Shown one piece after another: positions 51,072 through 59,640 of a DNA stretch of 64,000 bases. The notes under the pieces were generated by a model that was not told the DNA's origin, ran no database searches, and saw only the letters and a list, made by a program, of their open reading frames with translations. A program made the position numbers and the translations under genes. The DNA is from JAUIET01 sp045106985 (lineage in GTDB: Bacteria > Pseudomonadota > Gammaproteobacteria > Pseudomonadales > JAUIET01). The stretch is taken from assembly GCA_045106985.1 (NCBI GenBank), contig JBGCFQ010000011.1:248001-312000 (forward strand). Direction: 5' to 3'. The first letter of the stretch is position 1. Every line of letters begins with the position of its first letter.

Positions 51072-51455
51072 GTGCTTACAAAAATAATACTCTGGCTATC
51101 AGCCCTCGCTTTAGGCCTTTACGGCGTGGCCTGCTTTTTTGACGCCGGTTTGGCATCTGGCTATGCGGGCTTCGAGCTTCTAAATGATGATGCGCGTGCC
51201 GAAATGATCGCGATGTATGGCGGCGTACAAATTGCCATTGGCTTATTTTGCGCAATCGCGATATTCAACCCTCAACATCAACGATCGGCCCTACTACTCA
51301 TCGCTTTGCTTTTCGCTGGCTTGGCATTAGGCAGGGTTTTTGGCCTGATCCAGAGTTCAGATACTGCGGGTAGCTACACCTACGGAGCACTAGCGTATGA
51401 AACCTTTAGCTTTGTGTTGGCGGTTGCTGCTTTAAGATCACAGAAGCAAATCTGA
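51072..51455 (+). CDS. DUF4345-like small membrane protein
   Basis: This 127-residue protein has four hydrophobic helices at about residues 6-24, 43-62, 73-90 and 105-124. It resembles DUF4345 proteins, integral membrane proteins of unknown function, in length and in the pattern GVQIAIGLFCAIAIF and the Gly-rich fourth segment. I start it at GTG 51072, with GAGG 8 bases ahead; a TTG at 50994 would add 26 residues of unlikely sequence. It stands between divergent icd and a terminator-rich gap before rpoS. Confidence 0.7.
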   Translation: MLTKIILWLSALALGLYGVACFFDAGLASGYAGFELLNDDARAEMIAMYGGVQIAIGLFCAIAIFNPQHQRSALLLIALLFAGLALGRVFGLIQSSDTAGSYTYGALAYETFSFVLAVAALRSQKQI

Positions 51456-51501
51456 GCTGATATCTCTTAAAAGAGTTCAGTTTCTTTAATACGCAACAGA
51501 T

Positions 51502-51534
51502 GCCGCCAAGCATTTTGCTACGAAGCTTGGCCGC
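51502..51534. repeat. hairpin with CCAAGC arms, copy of ribH hairpin
   Basis: GCCGCCAAGC at 51502-51511 pairs with GCTTGGCCGC at 51525-51534 except for one mismatch, with a loop of 13 bases. The CCAAGC...ACGAxGCTTGGCCGC arrangement resembles the hairpin at 48980-49014. The two flank the icd-DUF4345 segment. Whether they are one repeat family cannot be decided by eye. Confidence 0.45.
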
Positions 51535-51554
51535 TCCGCGGTTCCCGAGTTAAC

Positions 51555-51585
51555 AAAGGAAGCCTCGCAATGGCGAGTCTTCTTT
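51555..51585. terminator. terminator-like hairpin after the DUF4345 gene
   Basis: CTCGC and GCGAG form a stem around AATG, extended outward by AAAGGAAG and CTTCTTT with mismatches. It lies 100 bases after the DUF4345 stop. On the plus strand it could terminate that gene, and on the minus strand it ends in TTT. The rest of the 317-base gap has no gene and holds one further small stem (CGAAAG/CTTTCG, 51597-51618). Confidence 0.5.
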
Positions 51586-51713
51586 GTAAATGCGGCCGAA
51601 AGAGAAAAAATGACTTTCGCAGAAAGGCATCTTTTTTGAAAGAGGGAACGGCGGATTCGGAGCATTTCGCTAAGTCGACGCTCTATCTGACACACTCTCG
51701 CATGCCATAAACG

Positions 51714-51738
51714 AAAAACCCCGCAACAAAGCGGGGTT
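51714..51738 (-). terminator. Rho-independent terminator of rpoS
   Basis: On the minus strand AACCCCGC and GCGGGGTT pair as an 8-base stem around a TTTGTT loop, followed by a run of T. It lies about 35 bases after the rpoS stop codon. This is a textbook intrinsic terminator for the rpoS transcript. Confidence 0.9.
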
Positions 51739-51772
51739 CAAAGCCAGCCGAAGCTGAATTCACAAAACCATA

Positions 51773-52852
51773 TTAAGCTTCGCTAAATACCGATTCGCTA
51801 TTCAAACCCTGCTTCTCCAACACACTTCTCAGGCGCTTCAAAGCTTCAACTTGAATTTGACGCACGCGCTCACGCGTTAAACCAATCTCATGGCCAACCA
51901 TTTCAAGAGTGCTGGGCTCATGACCCAAAAGGCCAAAACGTCGAGCTATAACTTCACGTTGCTTTTCAGAAAGCTCCAATAACCAAGAGCTTATACTTTC
52001 TTTCATATCACTGTCTTGCAACAGAGACTGAGGATCAGACACTTTTTGATCAGCAATGGTATCAAGAACTGTTTTATCGGAATCAGTGCTCAGCGGTGTA
52101 TCGACTGACGTTACCCGCTCATTAAGCTTGAGCATCTTCTTCACATCATCAATTGGCTTGTCCAGCAGCTCGGCGATTTCTTCTGCGCTGGGCTCGTGAT
52201 CAAGCTTCTGCGCAAGCTCTCTAGCTGCACGTAAATAAACGTTGAGCTCTTTAACTACGTGAATTGGCAAGCGAATGGTGCGTGTCTGGTTCATGATCGC
52301 ACGTTCAATCGTTTGGCGAATCCACCAGGTTGCATAGGTAGAGAACCTAAAACCACGTTCCGGGTCAAATTTCTCAACGGCACGAATCAAGCCTAGATTG
52401 CCTTCCTCGATAAGATCCAGCAGTGACAGGCCGCGATTAAGATAGCGACGCGCAATCTTAACCACCAGCCTTAAATTACTTTCAATCATTCGCTTACGGC
52501 CAGCTTCTTCGCCGCGCTGCGCCATGCGAGCAAAATGAACTTCTTCCTCTGCCGACAACAGTGGAGAAAAACCAATCTCACTAAGGTACAACTGGGTAGC
52601 ATCAAAATTACCAGTGGCTTCCTCGTCTTTAGCTGGTCGAGCGGTTGCTTTCTTTTCAGCAGCCGTCGCTTGAATTTGGGCTTCGGTCTTTTTGGGTCGA
52701 CCGCGCTTCTTGGGGGCAGGCTTCACATCATCATTTTGCGCTTCTTCTATTGTCATGGTCTCGATCGCTTTTTTGTCGCTGGTCTCTGCCGAATTGGCGT
52801 TTTGTTCCGCACTTCCTGTGTCAATGGCTGTGTTGTCGCATTCAGCTCGCAT
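51773..52852 (-). CDS. rpoS: stationary-phase sigma factor RpoS with AT-hook-like motif
   Basis: This 359-residue protein is sigma-38, which guides RNA polymerase to stress and stationary-phase promoters. From residue 83, NFDATQLYLSEIGFSPLL, it follows RpoS of Pseudomonas closely: GRKRMIESNLRLVVKIARRYLNRGLSLLDLIEEGNLGLIRAVEKFDPERGFRFSTYATWWIRQTIERAI is region 2 with the -10-binding helices, and the last 60 residues (RERVRQIQVEALKRLR) are region 4. The N-terminal 80 residues are acidic and Ala-rich but contain KKRGRPKK at residues 48-55, an AT-hook core (GRP flanked by basic residues) not present in the E. coli or Pseudomonas RpoS that I recall. The gene follows nlpD, as usual. Confidence 0.93.
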   Translation of the reverse strand: MRAECDNTAIDTGSAEQNANSAETSDKKAIETMTIEEAQNDDVKPAPKKRGRPKKTEAQIQATAAEKKATARPAKDEEATGNFDATQLYLSEIGFSPLLSAEEEVHFARMAQRGEEAGRKRMIESNLRLVVKIARRYLNRGLSLLDLIEEGNLGLIRAVEKFDPERGFRFSTYATWWIRQTIERAIMNQTRTIRLPIHVVKELNVYLRAARELAQKLDHEPSAEEIAELLDKPIDDVKKMLKLNERVTSVDTPLSTDSDKTVLDTIADQKVSDPQSLLQDSDMKESISSWLLELSEKQREVIARRFGLLGHEPSTLEMVGHEIGLTRERVRQIQVEALKRLRSVLEKQGLNSESVFSEA

Positions 52853-53017
52853 CGCTCTGCCCTATTTTTTGTTTGTAATTGCTTATTACAAAGCAAGATC
52901 GATAAAGTATAGACCTTGATTTGTGAACTGATTCAACATTTGAATGCTAAATTGTTGACGAATATTTTTTCATCTACTGGCCTATTCTGTGCATAGCGGT
53001 ATCCCATTATGTAACCG

Positions 53018-53791
53018 TCATCCCTTTCTGGGCAGCAATGACAGTGGATTCACGGGTTTGCCGGACCTGCGAATTTCAAAATGAAGCTTCGCGGTTCTTG
53101 CGACACCACTACTACCTATTTCGGCAATCTTCTGCCCATCTTTAACTTTGTCGCCCTCTTTTACTAACAATCGGCTGTTATAGGCGTACGCGCTAAGGAA
53201 TTCCGCGTTATGTTTTACTATTAGCAAGTTACCGTAGCCGCGAATACCATTGCCGGAGTACACCACTGTTCCGGCTCGCGTTGTGTACACCGATTGACCA
53301 GCCCGGCCTGCGATGTCGATTCCTTTGCTACCACTCCCTCCCTGGCCGAAGCTTCTTACCAACTCGCCTTGCGCAGGCCATCGCCAATTACGTCTGTCCT
53401 TTGCGCTTATGTTTTTTATCGCCACTTGGGGCGATAAGGTGGCTACCCTTTGCGCCGGTAAGGCTTTGGTCCTTGTTTTCTGTGGTTTGGCTTCTTGCCG
53501 TGCAAAGCCCTTACCCACTCTCAGCCGCTCGCCAGGATGAATCATATAGGGTGCGGCAATATTGTTCTGTGCCGCTAGCCGTTTTACATCACCACCGTAT
53601 AACCAGGCAATGGAGTACAGTGTTTCCCCGTTCTTGACGGTATGAGTGCCGTTGCTCGGCACATGCTGTCGGTTTACTTGAGCATGATTATTCTTTTCAA
53701 TAACCGGAATACTGCTTCCGGTACACGACGCCTGTATAACAAGCGCCGCGATCATCAGCGTCAAGCGTACTACGCTCTGAGCTTGCTGCAT
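53018..53791 (-). CDS. nlpD: NlpD-like LysM/M23 lipoprotein
   Basis: This 257-residue outer-membrane lipoprotein (lipobox IQASC, Cys23) has a LysM peptidoglycan-binding domain at about residues 48-95, starting THTVKNGETLYSIAW, and a C-terminal M23 (LytM) domain at about 140-255. The zinc-site residues are degenerate: the H-x-x-x-D position reads G-I-D and the H-x-H position reads YAYN, so it should be catalytically inactive like E. coli NlpD. Inactive members activate the amidase AmiC during cell separation. It lies next to rpoS, upstream, the classic nlpD-rpoS arrangement, and may carry promoters for rpoS inside it. Confidence 0.9.
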   Translation of the reverse strand: MQQAQSVVRLTLMIAALVIQASCTGSSIPVIEKNNHAQVNRQHVPSNGTHTVKNGETLYSIAWLYGGDVKRLAAQNNIAAPYMIHPGERLRVGKGFARQEAKPQKTRTKALPAQRVATLSPQVAIKNISAKDRRNWRWPAQGELVRSFGQGGSGSKGIDIAGRAGQSVYTTRAGTVVYSGNGIRGYGNLLIVKHNAEFLSAYAYNSRLLVKEGDKVKDGQKIAEIGSSGVARTAKLHFEIRRSGKPVNPLSLLPRKG

Positions 53792-53934
53792 TGTTGTCTT
53801 TCCGTGTCGTCGAAAAGTATGCTGCTATCAATCGAAAGTAATCGCAAGCCTAAACGTGAACTTGTATTAGGTTTTGGTCTTATGTCACTGTTTTACTGGC
53901 AATTTATGACACAAGTAAGTGTGGATTCGAGGAA

Positions 53935-54843
53935 TCAGTCGGCGTCATTGCTTTGCAGGCGTGAAAGACCGAACACCAATGCAACGCCCAGGATAGCCAA
54001 CAAAACAACCAGTAAAGTATGAGGTTCTTGCTGGCTTAGCTCAGCGTAAGCGCCCGGCATAACGTTTTCAGTTTGCAAAGAAACTATTCGGCCGTCCGAT
54101 TTTTCATACCATTCAGTGGCGTGCTGCCAGGGCCATACCATCAGTAGAGAACCTGCAAGAAAGCCGGTCAGCATGCCCAAAACGGCATCTCTATAGCGCT
54201 CGATCATATAGGACAGAAAATGCGAGAAACCGAGCAAGCCAACGAGACAGCCTGATGCAAAAATAGCCACAAACACCAAATCAAAAGACTTCAGAGCCTC
54301 TAGAACAGCCGGATACATGCCAATCATCAGCAAGATAAAGCTGCCTGAAATCCCTGGCAGTATCATGGCGCAAATGGCTACAGCGCCACTAAAAAATATG
54401 ACCCAACCCGTGGGCTCTATCTCACTTGGCCGAAGTTCGCCCACAGCAAGCGCTCCCACTACACCCATTAGCAACAAAATGCCTACCACCAAACGCCAAC
54501 GTACCTGCATCCCCAGGTAAACACTGCTGGCCGCAATCAAGCCAAAAAAGAAGCCCCATAAGCACGTTGGATACTGAGCTAACAACCACGTGAGTACCCG
54601 CGCGAGTGACAATACGCTGCCGATAATGCCAACACCGAGAACGGCAAGAAAAGTGCCATCAATATGTGCCCAAGCAGACGCTATGCCTTGCTTAAACAGA
54701 ATGGGAAGAGCGGAGGGAACTGATTTAATCGCGTTTAGAAGCCTGAAATATATGCCACTTATAAAAGCGACCGTTCCCCCAGATACTCCAGGAACAACAT
54801 CCGCAGCGCCCATGGCGATGCCAGTTAGGAATATACGAAGCAT
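53935..54843 (-). CDS. DUF368 polyprenyl-phosphate transporter (PopT-type)
   Basis: This 302-residue membrane protein has about eight hydrophobic helices and the DUF368 signatures GAADVVPGVSGGTVAFISGIY at the start and ILPGISGSFILLMIGMY in the middle, related halves that suggest an inverted repeat topology. DUF368 proteins have been shown to be undecaprenyl-phosphate flippases that recycle the lipid carrier for cell-wall and O-antigen synthesis. AGGGTGA is placed 3 bases before the ATG. It lies between pcm and nlpD, where other gammaproteobacteria have no such gene, on the same strand as both neighbours. Confidence 0.9.
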   Translation of the reverse strand: MLRIFLTGIAMGAADVVPGVSGGTVAFISGIYFRLLNAIKSVPSALPILFKQGIASAWAHIDGTFLAVLGVGIIGSVLSLARVLTWLLAQYPTCLWGFFFGLIAASSVYLGMQVRWRLVVGILLLMGVVGALAVGELRPSEIEPTGWVIFFSGAVAICAMILPGISGSFILLMIGMYPAVLEALKSFDLVFVAIFASGCLVGLLGFSHFLSYMIERYRDAVLGMLTGFLAGSLLMVWPWQHATEWYEKSDGRIVSLQTENVMPGAYAELSQQEPHTLLVVLLAILGVALVFGLSRLQSNDAD

Positions 54844-54922
54844 AATTCACCCTTTCATTGTGTTAATGGGGGCGCTCAATTAATTATTCGCCCTATTTAG
54901 GAGCTTAGCAGGCTAGCCAAAT

Positions 54923-55552
54923 TTAGCAGACACCGGTACGCAGCGGCACGAAGCGAACAGGCTCAATACAACTCACTTCCAGACCGCTTTCGGTTCTTGT
55001 AACGACCTGAAGCTCTTGTTGGGATTCACCAACAGGTGTCACCAATCTGCCGCCAATGGCAAGCTGATCAAAAAAAGCTTGAGGTATTCTAGCGGGCGCC
55101 GCGGTAGAGATGATCGCCTCAAAAGGTGCCGCGCTTTCCCAACCTTGAAACCCGTCGGCATGCCTCATATTCACATTTCGCAATTCCATCACCCGCAGGC
55201 GCTTACGTGCCTTCTCTTGCAAAGGTCGAATCCGTTCTACGCTGTACACCTTTGTGACGAGTTGCGCTAGCACGGCTGTTTGGTAGCCAGATCCCGTTCC
55301 AATTTCCAACACATTCTGCAATGGTCCTTGCGCCAACAACAACTCAGTCATTCTGGCAACTATATAGGGTTGCGAAAGCGTCTGCTCAAAGCCGATAGGC
55401 AAGGCGCAATCTTCATATGCGCGATGAGATAAAGCCTCGTCCAGAAATATATGACGTGGCGTCGCACGAAGAACATCCAGGACTTTCTCATCACGAATGC
55501 CTTGTTCACGCAGACGTTGAATCAAGCGCTCGCGAGTGCGCTCCGATGTCAT
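54923..55552 (-). CDS. pcm: protein-L-isoaspartate O-methyltransferase
   Basis: This 209-residue cytoplasmic enzyme transfers a methyl group from S-adenosylmethionine to abnormal isoaspartyl residues in aged proteins and starts their repair. MTSERTRERLIQRLREQGIRDEKVL and ISQPYIVARMTELL-type sequence are followed by VLEIGTGSGYQTAVLAQL, the SAM-binding motif, and RFVPLRTG at the end. I start at ATG 55552 because AAGG lies 7 bases ahead and the sequence matches the Pseudomonas start; a TTG at 55591 would add 13 residues. surE, normally next to pcm, is absent. It continues into the DUF368 gene downstream. Confidence 0.94.
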   Translation of the reverse strand: MTSERTRERLIQRLREQGIRDEKVLDVLRATPRHIFLDEALSHRAYEDCALPIGFEQTLSQPYIVARMTELLLAQGPLQNVLEIGTGSGYQTAVLAQLVTKVYSVERIRPLQEKARKRLRVMELRNVNMRHADGFQGWESAAPFEAIISTAAPARIPQAFFDQLAIGGRLVTPVGESQQELQVVTRTESGLEVSCIEPVRFVPLRTGVC

Positions 55553-55648
55553 ACCAATACCTTGCAAGTTAACGCTATTCACAGAATACAAAATCCCCTT
55601 TTTATTCTTTCGCGGTGCGCGGGCATTATACGCAGTACTCTCAGTAAA

Positions 55649-56770
55649 TTAAGGAGTGGTTGCTTGCACAATTTCACGTATCAAGCTGGTGGCATAAGTG
55701 CCGCGCTTTAGATTGAACTGAAGCTGCAAATCCGACCCCGTATATTCCCAGGTAAAATCTCTAGGTATTGCCCGAGTTGCACGCCTGGCAGCCGACATAT
55801 CAACGGCCAATAGACCATCGCAGAGTGTCGGGTACTGTTGTAGAACTTCTTGTTCGAGTGCGGCAGCGCGATCTTCGGGTTGAATTCCGCCTTTGCCAAA
55901 CATCGCCGCGGTCGGATGAATACTGCCTTGAGACAAGCGCGCTGCTAAAGCATCGTCCTCGCCCGCTCGAAACACGCTGCTGCCGTCGTCAAATTGAAAT
56001 ACGTCTCCTTCCAAGCGCGTATCCCAGCTGCCACTTTGGACACGAGCACTCAAAACAGCATTGAACAACAAGGAACGTGCAGCCGAAAGATATATTTGAT
56101 CTTTGCGTCTTGGCTTAAAACGCTTCTGCGATCCACGCATAAACCGCTCAAACATGGCGTTCGCCGCCGGTAAGTTCGCGCCGTTAATGCCAAAACGCTG
56201 CTCGCCGAAGTAGTTCGGAAAGCCTGACTCAGCAATTTGCTCAAGCCGAACGCCTAGCTGCTCCGGATTTGCAACAACTTGCCGTAATATAATGTTGAAG
56301 CTGTTTTGCTTGTGCGTGCCTATTCGCAGCTTTTTAGAATGGCGGGCTTCAAGCAATACTTCTACGCCTTCGGCTACAAGTTCACTCCAGTCGGGATTGG
56401 CATGCACGCCGCAGTGAACACTAAACCACTGGCTTGTAACCGCACGCTTGTCTTTGAGCCCACAGTAGCCAACAGCAACAGGCGCTACCTTTGCAGCCGA
56501 CTGCAAAAGGCGAACTAGGTCATGAGTATTCTTGTCACGTTTTTTCAGTTTCAAGTAGACGTGCTCGCCGGACCCATCTAATTCAAAGGGAAGCTCCTCA
56601 TCAACCACAAAATCTTCACACTCATTCTTTAAAACCGCCGTGGATAGAGGGCCGCCGAAAGCGTGTGAAAAAATGGGCAAGGTATTAGATTTCAGCGCTT
56701 GCGGTTTGATGCTGCGCTCTAAATGCACGGGTTCTTGAGACTCGAGTTCTGTCAAAATTTGCTCTTTCAA
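55649..56770 (-). CDS. truD: tRNA pseudouridine synthase D
   Basis: This 373-residue cytoplasmic enzyme makes pseudouridine 13 in tRNA(Glu). The catalytic Asp107 lies in GLKDKRAVTSQ. Additional family segments are KNECEDFVVDEELPFE at about residue 48-63, RIGTHKQNSFNI, and FPNYFGEQRFG, the RFG-type motif. The length is normal. The N-terminal 35 residues are longer than in E. coli TruD. It lies between ispF and pcm, where surE is expected between truD and pcm but is missing. Confidence 0.95.
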   Translation of the reverse strand: MKEQILTELESQEPVHLERSIKPQALKSNTLPIFSHAFGGPLSTAVLKNECEDFVVDEELPFELDGSGEHVYLKLKKRDKNTHDLVRLLQSAAKVAPVAVGYCGLKDKRAVTSQWFSVHCGVHANPDWSELVAEGVEVLLEARHSKKLRIGTHKQNSFNIILRQVVANPEQLGVRLEQIAESGFPNYFGEQRFGINGANLPAANAMFERFMRGSQKRFKPRRKDQIYLSAARSLLFNAVLSARVQSGSWDTRLEGDVFQFDDGSSVFRAGEDDALAARLSQGSIHPTAAMFGKGGIQPEDRAAALEQEVLQQYPTLCDGLLAVDMSAARRATRAIPRDFTWEYTGSDLQLQFNLKRGTYATSLIREIVQATTP

Positions 56771-56855
56771 TATGGCTGCTCGAAACTGGTTAATTGCGAT
56801 ACGGACTTTTACTTCTGGACGAAGCCGGTCTAGCGAATGGATAAGTGTCCAGCTT

Positions 56856-57329
56856 TTATGATTGGCCTATCAGAACGACTGCATGCGCCGCTATACCTTC
56901 TTCGCGCCCCAAATAACCCAGCTTTTCGGTGGTGGTTGCTTTAATATTAACAAGCTCGGGCGCGCACTCCAGGGCTCTTGATATATTAGCGCGCATCAGC
57001 TCTTTGTAAGCGCTGACTCTCGGCTGCTGAGCAACAATTGTCATATCGGCATTGATCAGGCTATACCCCTGCTGCCCCAACAACTCATTCGTATGCATCA
57101 ATAGCTCAAGACTGTCTATCCCTTTATAGGCTGGGTCGGTATCTGGGAAGTGGTGCCCTATGTCGCCAAGTCCGGCGGCACCCAGTAGAGCGTCACAAAG
57201 AGCGTGCAACAGAACATCACCATCAGAATGTGCAATCAAGCCTGCCGTATGAGGAATTTTAGTTCCGCCCAGCGTAACGAATTCGCCTTCGCCAAAGGCG
57301 TGAACGTCAAAGCCATGACCTATACGCAC
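56856..57329 (-). CDS. ispF: 2-C-methyl-D-erythritol 2,4-cyclodiphosphate synthase
   Basis: This 157-residue enzyme forms the cyclodiphosphate intermediate of the MEP isoprenoid pathway. RIGHGFDVHAFGEG at the start gives the metal-binding Asp8 and His10, and HSDGDVLLHALCDALLGAAGLGDIGHHFPD contains the remaining zinc His and Asp. The trimer substrate loop ITATTTEKLG is present as INIKATTTEKLG. The ORF overlaps the end of ispD by 10 bases, so the two are translationally coupled. It is a standard-length member. Confidence 0.96.
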   Translation of the reverse strand: MRIGHGFDVHAFGEGEFVTLGGTKIPHTAGLIAHSDGDVLLHALCDALLGAAGLGDIGHHFPDTDPAYKGIDSLELLMHTNELLGQQGYSLINADMTIVAQQPRVSAYKELMRANISRALECAPELVNIKATTTEKLGYLGREEGIAAHAVVLIGQS

Positions 57330-58039
57330 TTAGGTTCCCCTCTTTCTTTAGAACTAAAAAAGCTCTCAGCCAACACCAGGTCTTCAGAAAACGTTACTTT
57401 GATATTACTTCTAGCGCCTACACAAATACGCGGCTTAAAGCCTGCGTATTCCAAAGCTGAAGACTCATCCGTTATCGGTTGACCATTCTGTTGACCAAGT
57501 AAAATTGCGTCGCGCAACAAAGCCACACGAAAAACTTGTGGTGTTAAAGCCTGATACAAACCGCTGCGGTCTAGCGTATCTGTAACGTCTAGATCGGTGT
57601 CGGCTCGTTTCAATGTGTCTGTAAGTGGTGTTGCCAGTAAAGCACCAACGGGATGTTCGCTAGCAGCCAACACCACCGCTTGAACATCAGACAGTGAAAC
57701 GCAGGGACGCGCCGCATCATGAACCAGAACATAGTCGTTTGACTGAGCTACATTTTCCAAAGCGTTCAAACCAGCGAGCACTGAAGCAGCACGGTTTTCG
57801 CCGCCAATCACTGTATGCACTTGGGCGTGCCTAGAAATGGGCTCATTGCCCCAGGATTTATCTCCTTCTGCAATTGCGACGTATATGGCTATATCGGGAC
57901 AGGCATCCAGAATTGCGGTGATCGAATGCTCGATAACACTCTTACCAAGAAGCTGCGCATATTGCTTAGCGACACTCTGGCCGAATCGACTGCCATGACC
58001 GGCCGCAGGAACAATGGCCCACAGACAAGACGCCGTCAT
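57320..58039 (-). CDS. ispD: 2-C-methyl-D-erythritol 4-phosphate cytidylyltransferase
   Basis: This 239-residue cytoplasmic enzyme couples CTP to methylerythritol phosphate in the isoprenoid pathway. The nucleotide-binding segment WAIVPAAGHGSRFG lies at residues 7-20. The Lys in KQYAQL follows it, VLVHDAARPCVS is the conserved DAARP loop, and ATPLTDTLK is the later substrate loop. It overlaps ftsB by four bases upstream and ispF by ten bases downstream, giving the eno-ftsB-ispD-ispF block typical of gammaproteobacteria. Confidence 0.95.
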   Translation of the reverse strand: MTASCLWAIVPAAGHGSRFGQSVAKQYAQLLGKSVIEHSITAILDACPDIAIYVAIAEGDKSWGNEPISRHAQVHTVIGGENRAASVLAGLNALENVAQSNDYVLVHDAARPCVSLSDVQAVVLAASEHPVGALLATPLTDTLKRADTDLDVTDTLDRSGLYQALTPQVFRVALLRDAILLGQQNGQPITDESSALEYAGFKPRICVGARSNIKVTFSEDLVLAESFFSSKERGEPKCV

Positions 58040-58338
58040 CTCAAATCTTTCGCTGCATCTGACTCTTCAATGAATACGTAGAACATCTCACCATTTTTGA
58101 TCATGCCCAGCTCGCGGCGAGCACGTTCTTCAATAGCAGCTGGGTCGTCTTTCAAACTGACCACCTCTCGCTCCATTCTCTCATTGCGTGTACGCAACTG
58201 GTCGTTCACGCCGCGTTGCTGAACAATTTCTGACTTTAAACGTTGAACATGAGCCAAACTGCCCTCTCCGACCCACAGACGGTACTGCAACCCGACAAGT
58301 GTGAGCAAGAGAAAGGCACTGATTAGCTTATCGGCCAT
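58036..58338 (-). CDS. ftsB: cell division protein FtsB
   Basis: This 100-residue bitopic protein has one N-terminal transmembrane helix (about residues 4-20, ending LVGLQYRLW) and a coiled coil (about 27-65), followed by a short periplasmic tail with EERARRELGMIKNGEMFYVF, the conserved FtsB C-terminal part that touches FtsL and FtsQ. GxGSLAHV after the helix is typical. It lies 2 bases after eno and overlaps ispD by four bases. Size and context fit. Confidence 0.94.
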   Translation of the reverse strand: MADKLISAFLLLTLVGLQYRLWVGEGSLAHVQRLKSEIVQQRGVNDQLRTRNERMEREVVSLKDDPAAIEERARRELGMIKNGEMFYVFIEESDAAKDLR

Positions 58339-58340
58339 AA

Positions 58341-59630
58341 CTAGCTGCGAAATTCAGCTCGACCCCGGTACGGCGCAGCAGCGCCGAGTTCCGCCTCAAT
58401 TCGCAGCAGGCGATTGTATTTAGCTACCCGGTCTGAACGACAGAGAGAACCTGTCTTAATTTGCCCTGCGGCAGTGCCCACCGCCAAATCAGCAATTGTA
58501 CTGTCTTCGGTTTCGCCCGAGCGATGTGAAATCACAGCTGTAAATCCAGCAGCTTTGGCCATCTGTATCGCAGCCAGTGTTTCGGTAAGGCTACCGATTT
58601 GATTAAATTTGATCAAAATAGAGTTCGCGATATTGTTATCAATTCCGCGCTTCAAGATTTCCGTATTGGTAACAAACAAATCATCACCCACCAATTGGAC
58701 TTTATCACCAATTTTCTCGGTAAGCACAGCCCAGCCATCCCAGTCGCTTTCATCCATGCCATCTTCAATAGATATAATTGGGTAGCGCGCGCTTAGATCA
58801 GCCAGGTAATCAGCAAATCCGGAGGCGTCGAACTTCTGCCCTTCACCCGCCAAATCATAATTACCGTCCCGATAAAACTCAGAAGACGCACAATCAAGCG
58901 CTAGCGTTACATCGTCACCAAGGCTGTAACCGGCGTCTGCAACCGCTCTCGCTATAGACCCCAGAGCCGCTTCGTTAGACGGCAAGTTAGGTGCAAATCC
59001 GCCCTCGTCTCCAACGGCTGTATTTAAACCGTCGGCGTTCAAAACAGCCTTTAGCTGATGAAAAATTTCTGCGCCGCAGCGCAACGCTTCAGCGAAGCTT
59101 TTAGCTCCAACAGGCTGAACCATGAATTCCTGAATATCAACATTGTTGTCTGCGTGCTCGCCGCCGTTGATAATATTCATCATTGGCACTGGCATGGAAT
59201 ATTCGCCACTGGTGCCGTTCAAATCAGCGATGTGCGCATACAGTGGCACGCCTTTGGCTTTAGCAGCCGCTTTGGCGGATGCAAGGGAAACGGCAAGAAT
59301 GGCATTGGCCCCATACTTTGCCTTATTGTCTGTGCCATCGGCATCGATCATAGCTTGGTCCAGCGTGGCTTGATCAATAGCGTCCATACCCAACAAAAGT
59401 GTCTTTATAGGACCGTTTATATTGGCTACCGCCTTAAGCACGCCCTTACCTAAGTAACGATTTTTGTCGCCATCTCGCAACTCCAAGGCTTCACGCGAAC
59501 CGGTTGAAGCGCCGGAAGGAGCGAAAGCTTCGCCCATATAACCGCCTTCTAGAGTGACCTCTGCCATCACAGTGGGGTTACCGCGCGAGTCCATTACTTC
59601 GAACCCCGCTATATCAACAATCTTCGCCAT
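58341..59630 (-). CDS. eno: enolase
   Basis: This 429-residue cytoplasmic enzyme converts 2-phosphoglycerate to phosphoenolpyruvate. AKIVDIAGFEVMDSRGNPT is the start, SGASTGSREALELRDGD holds the flexible loop, and MPVPMMNIINGGEHADNNVDIQEFM and SIEDGMDESDW contain metal ligands. LVGDDLFVTN and KFNQIGSLTET carry the third Asp and catalytic Lys, and SHRSGETEDS the last loop. I place the start at ATG 59630, with GAGGA 7 bases ahead. A start at 59654 would add eight residues from the intergenic sequence. It is followed by ftsB. Confidence 0.97.
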   Translation of the reverse strand: MAKIVDIAGFEVMDSRGNPTVMAEVTLEGGYMGEAFAPSGASTGSREALELRDGDKNRYLGKGVLKAVANINGPIKTLLLGMDAIDQATLDQAMIDADGTDNKAKYGANAILAVSLASAKAAAKAKGVPLYAHIADLNGTSGEYSMPVPMMNIINGGEHADNNVDIQEFMVQPVGAKSFAEALRCGAEIFHQLKAVLNADGLNTAVGDEGGFAPNLPSNEAALGSIARAVADAGYSLGDDVTLALDCASSEFYRDGNYDLAGEGQKFDASGFADYLADLSARYPIISIEDGMDESDWDGWAVLTEKIGDKVQLVGDDLFVTNTEILKRGIDNNIANSILIKFNQIGSLTETLAAIQMAKAAGFTAVISHRSGETEDSTIADLAVGTAAGQIKTGSLCRSDRVAKYNRLLRIEAELGAAAPYRGRAEFRS

Positions 59631-59640
59631 TAATGGTTCC

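Noticed and set aside
53642..54022. A plus-strand frame in the nlpD-DUF368 gap
   Set aside because: Most of it overlaps the two confident minus-strand genes, and it has no family match or ribosome binding site.
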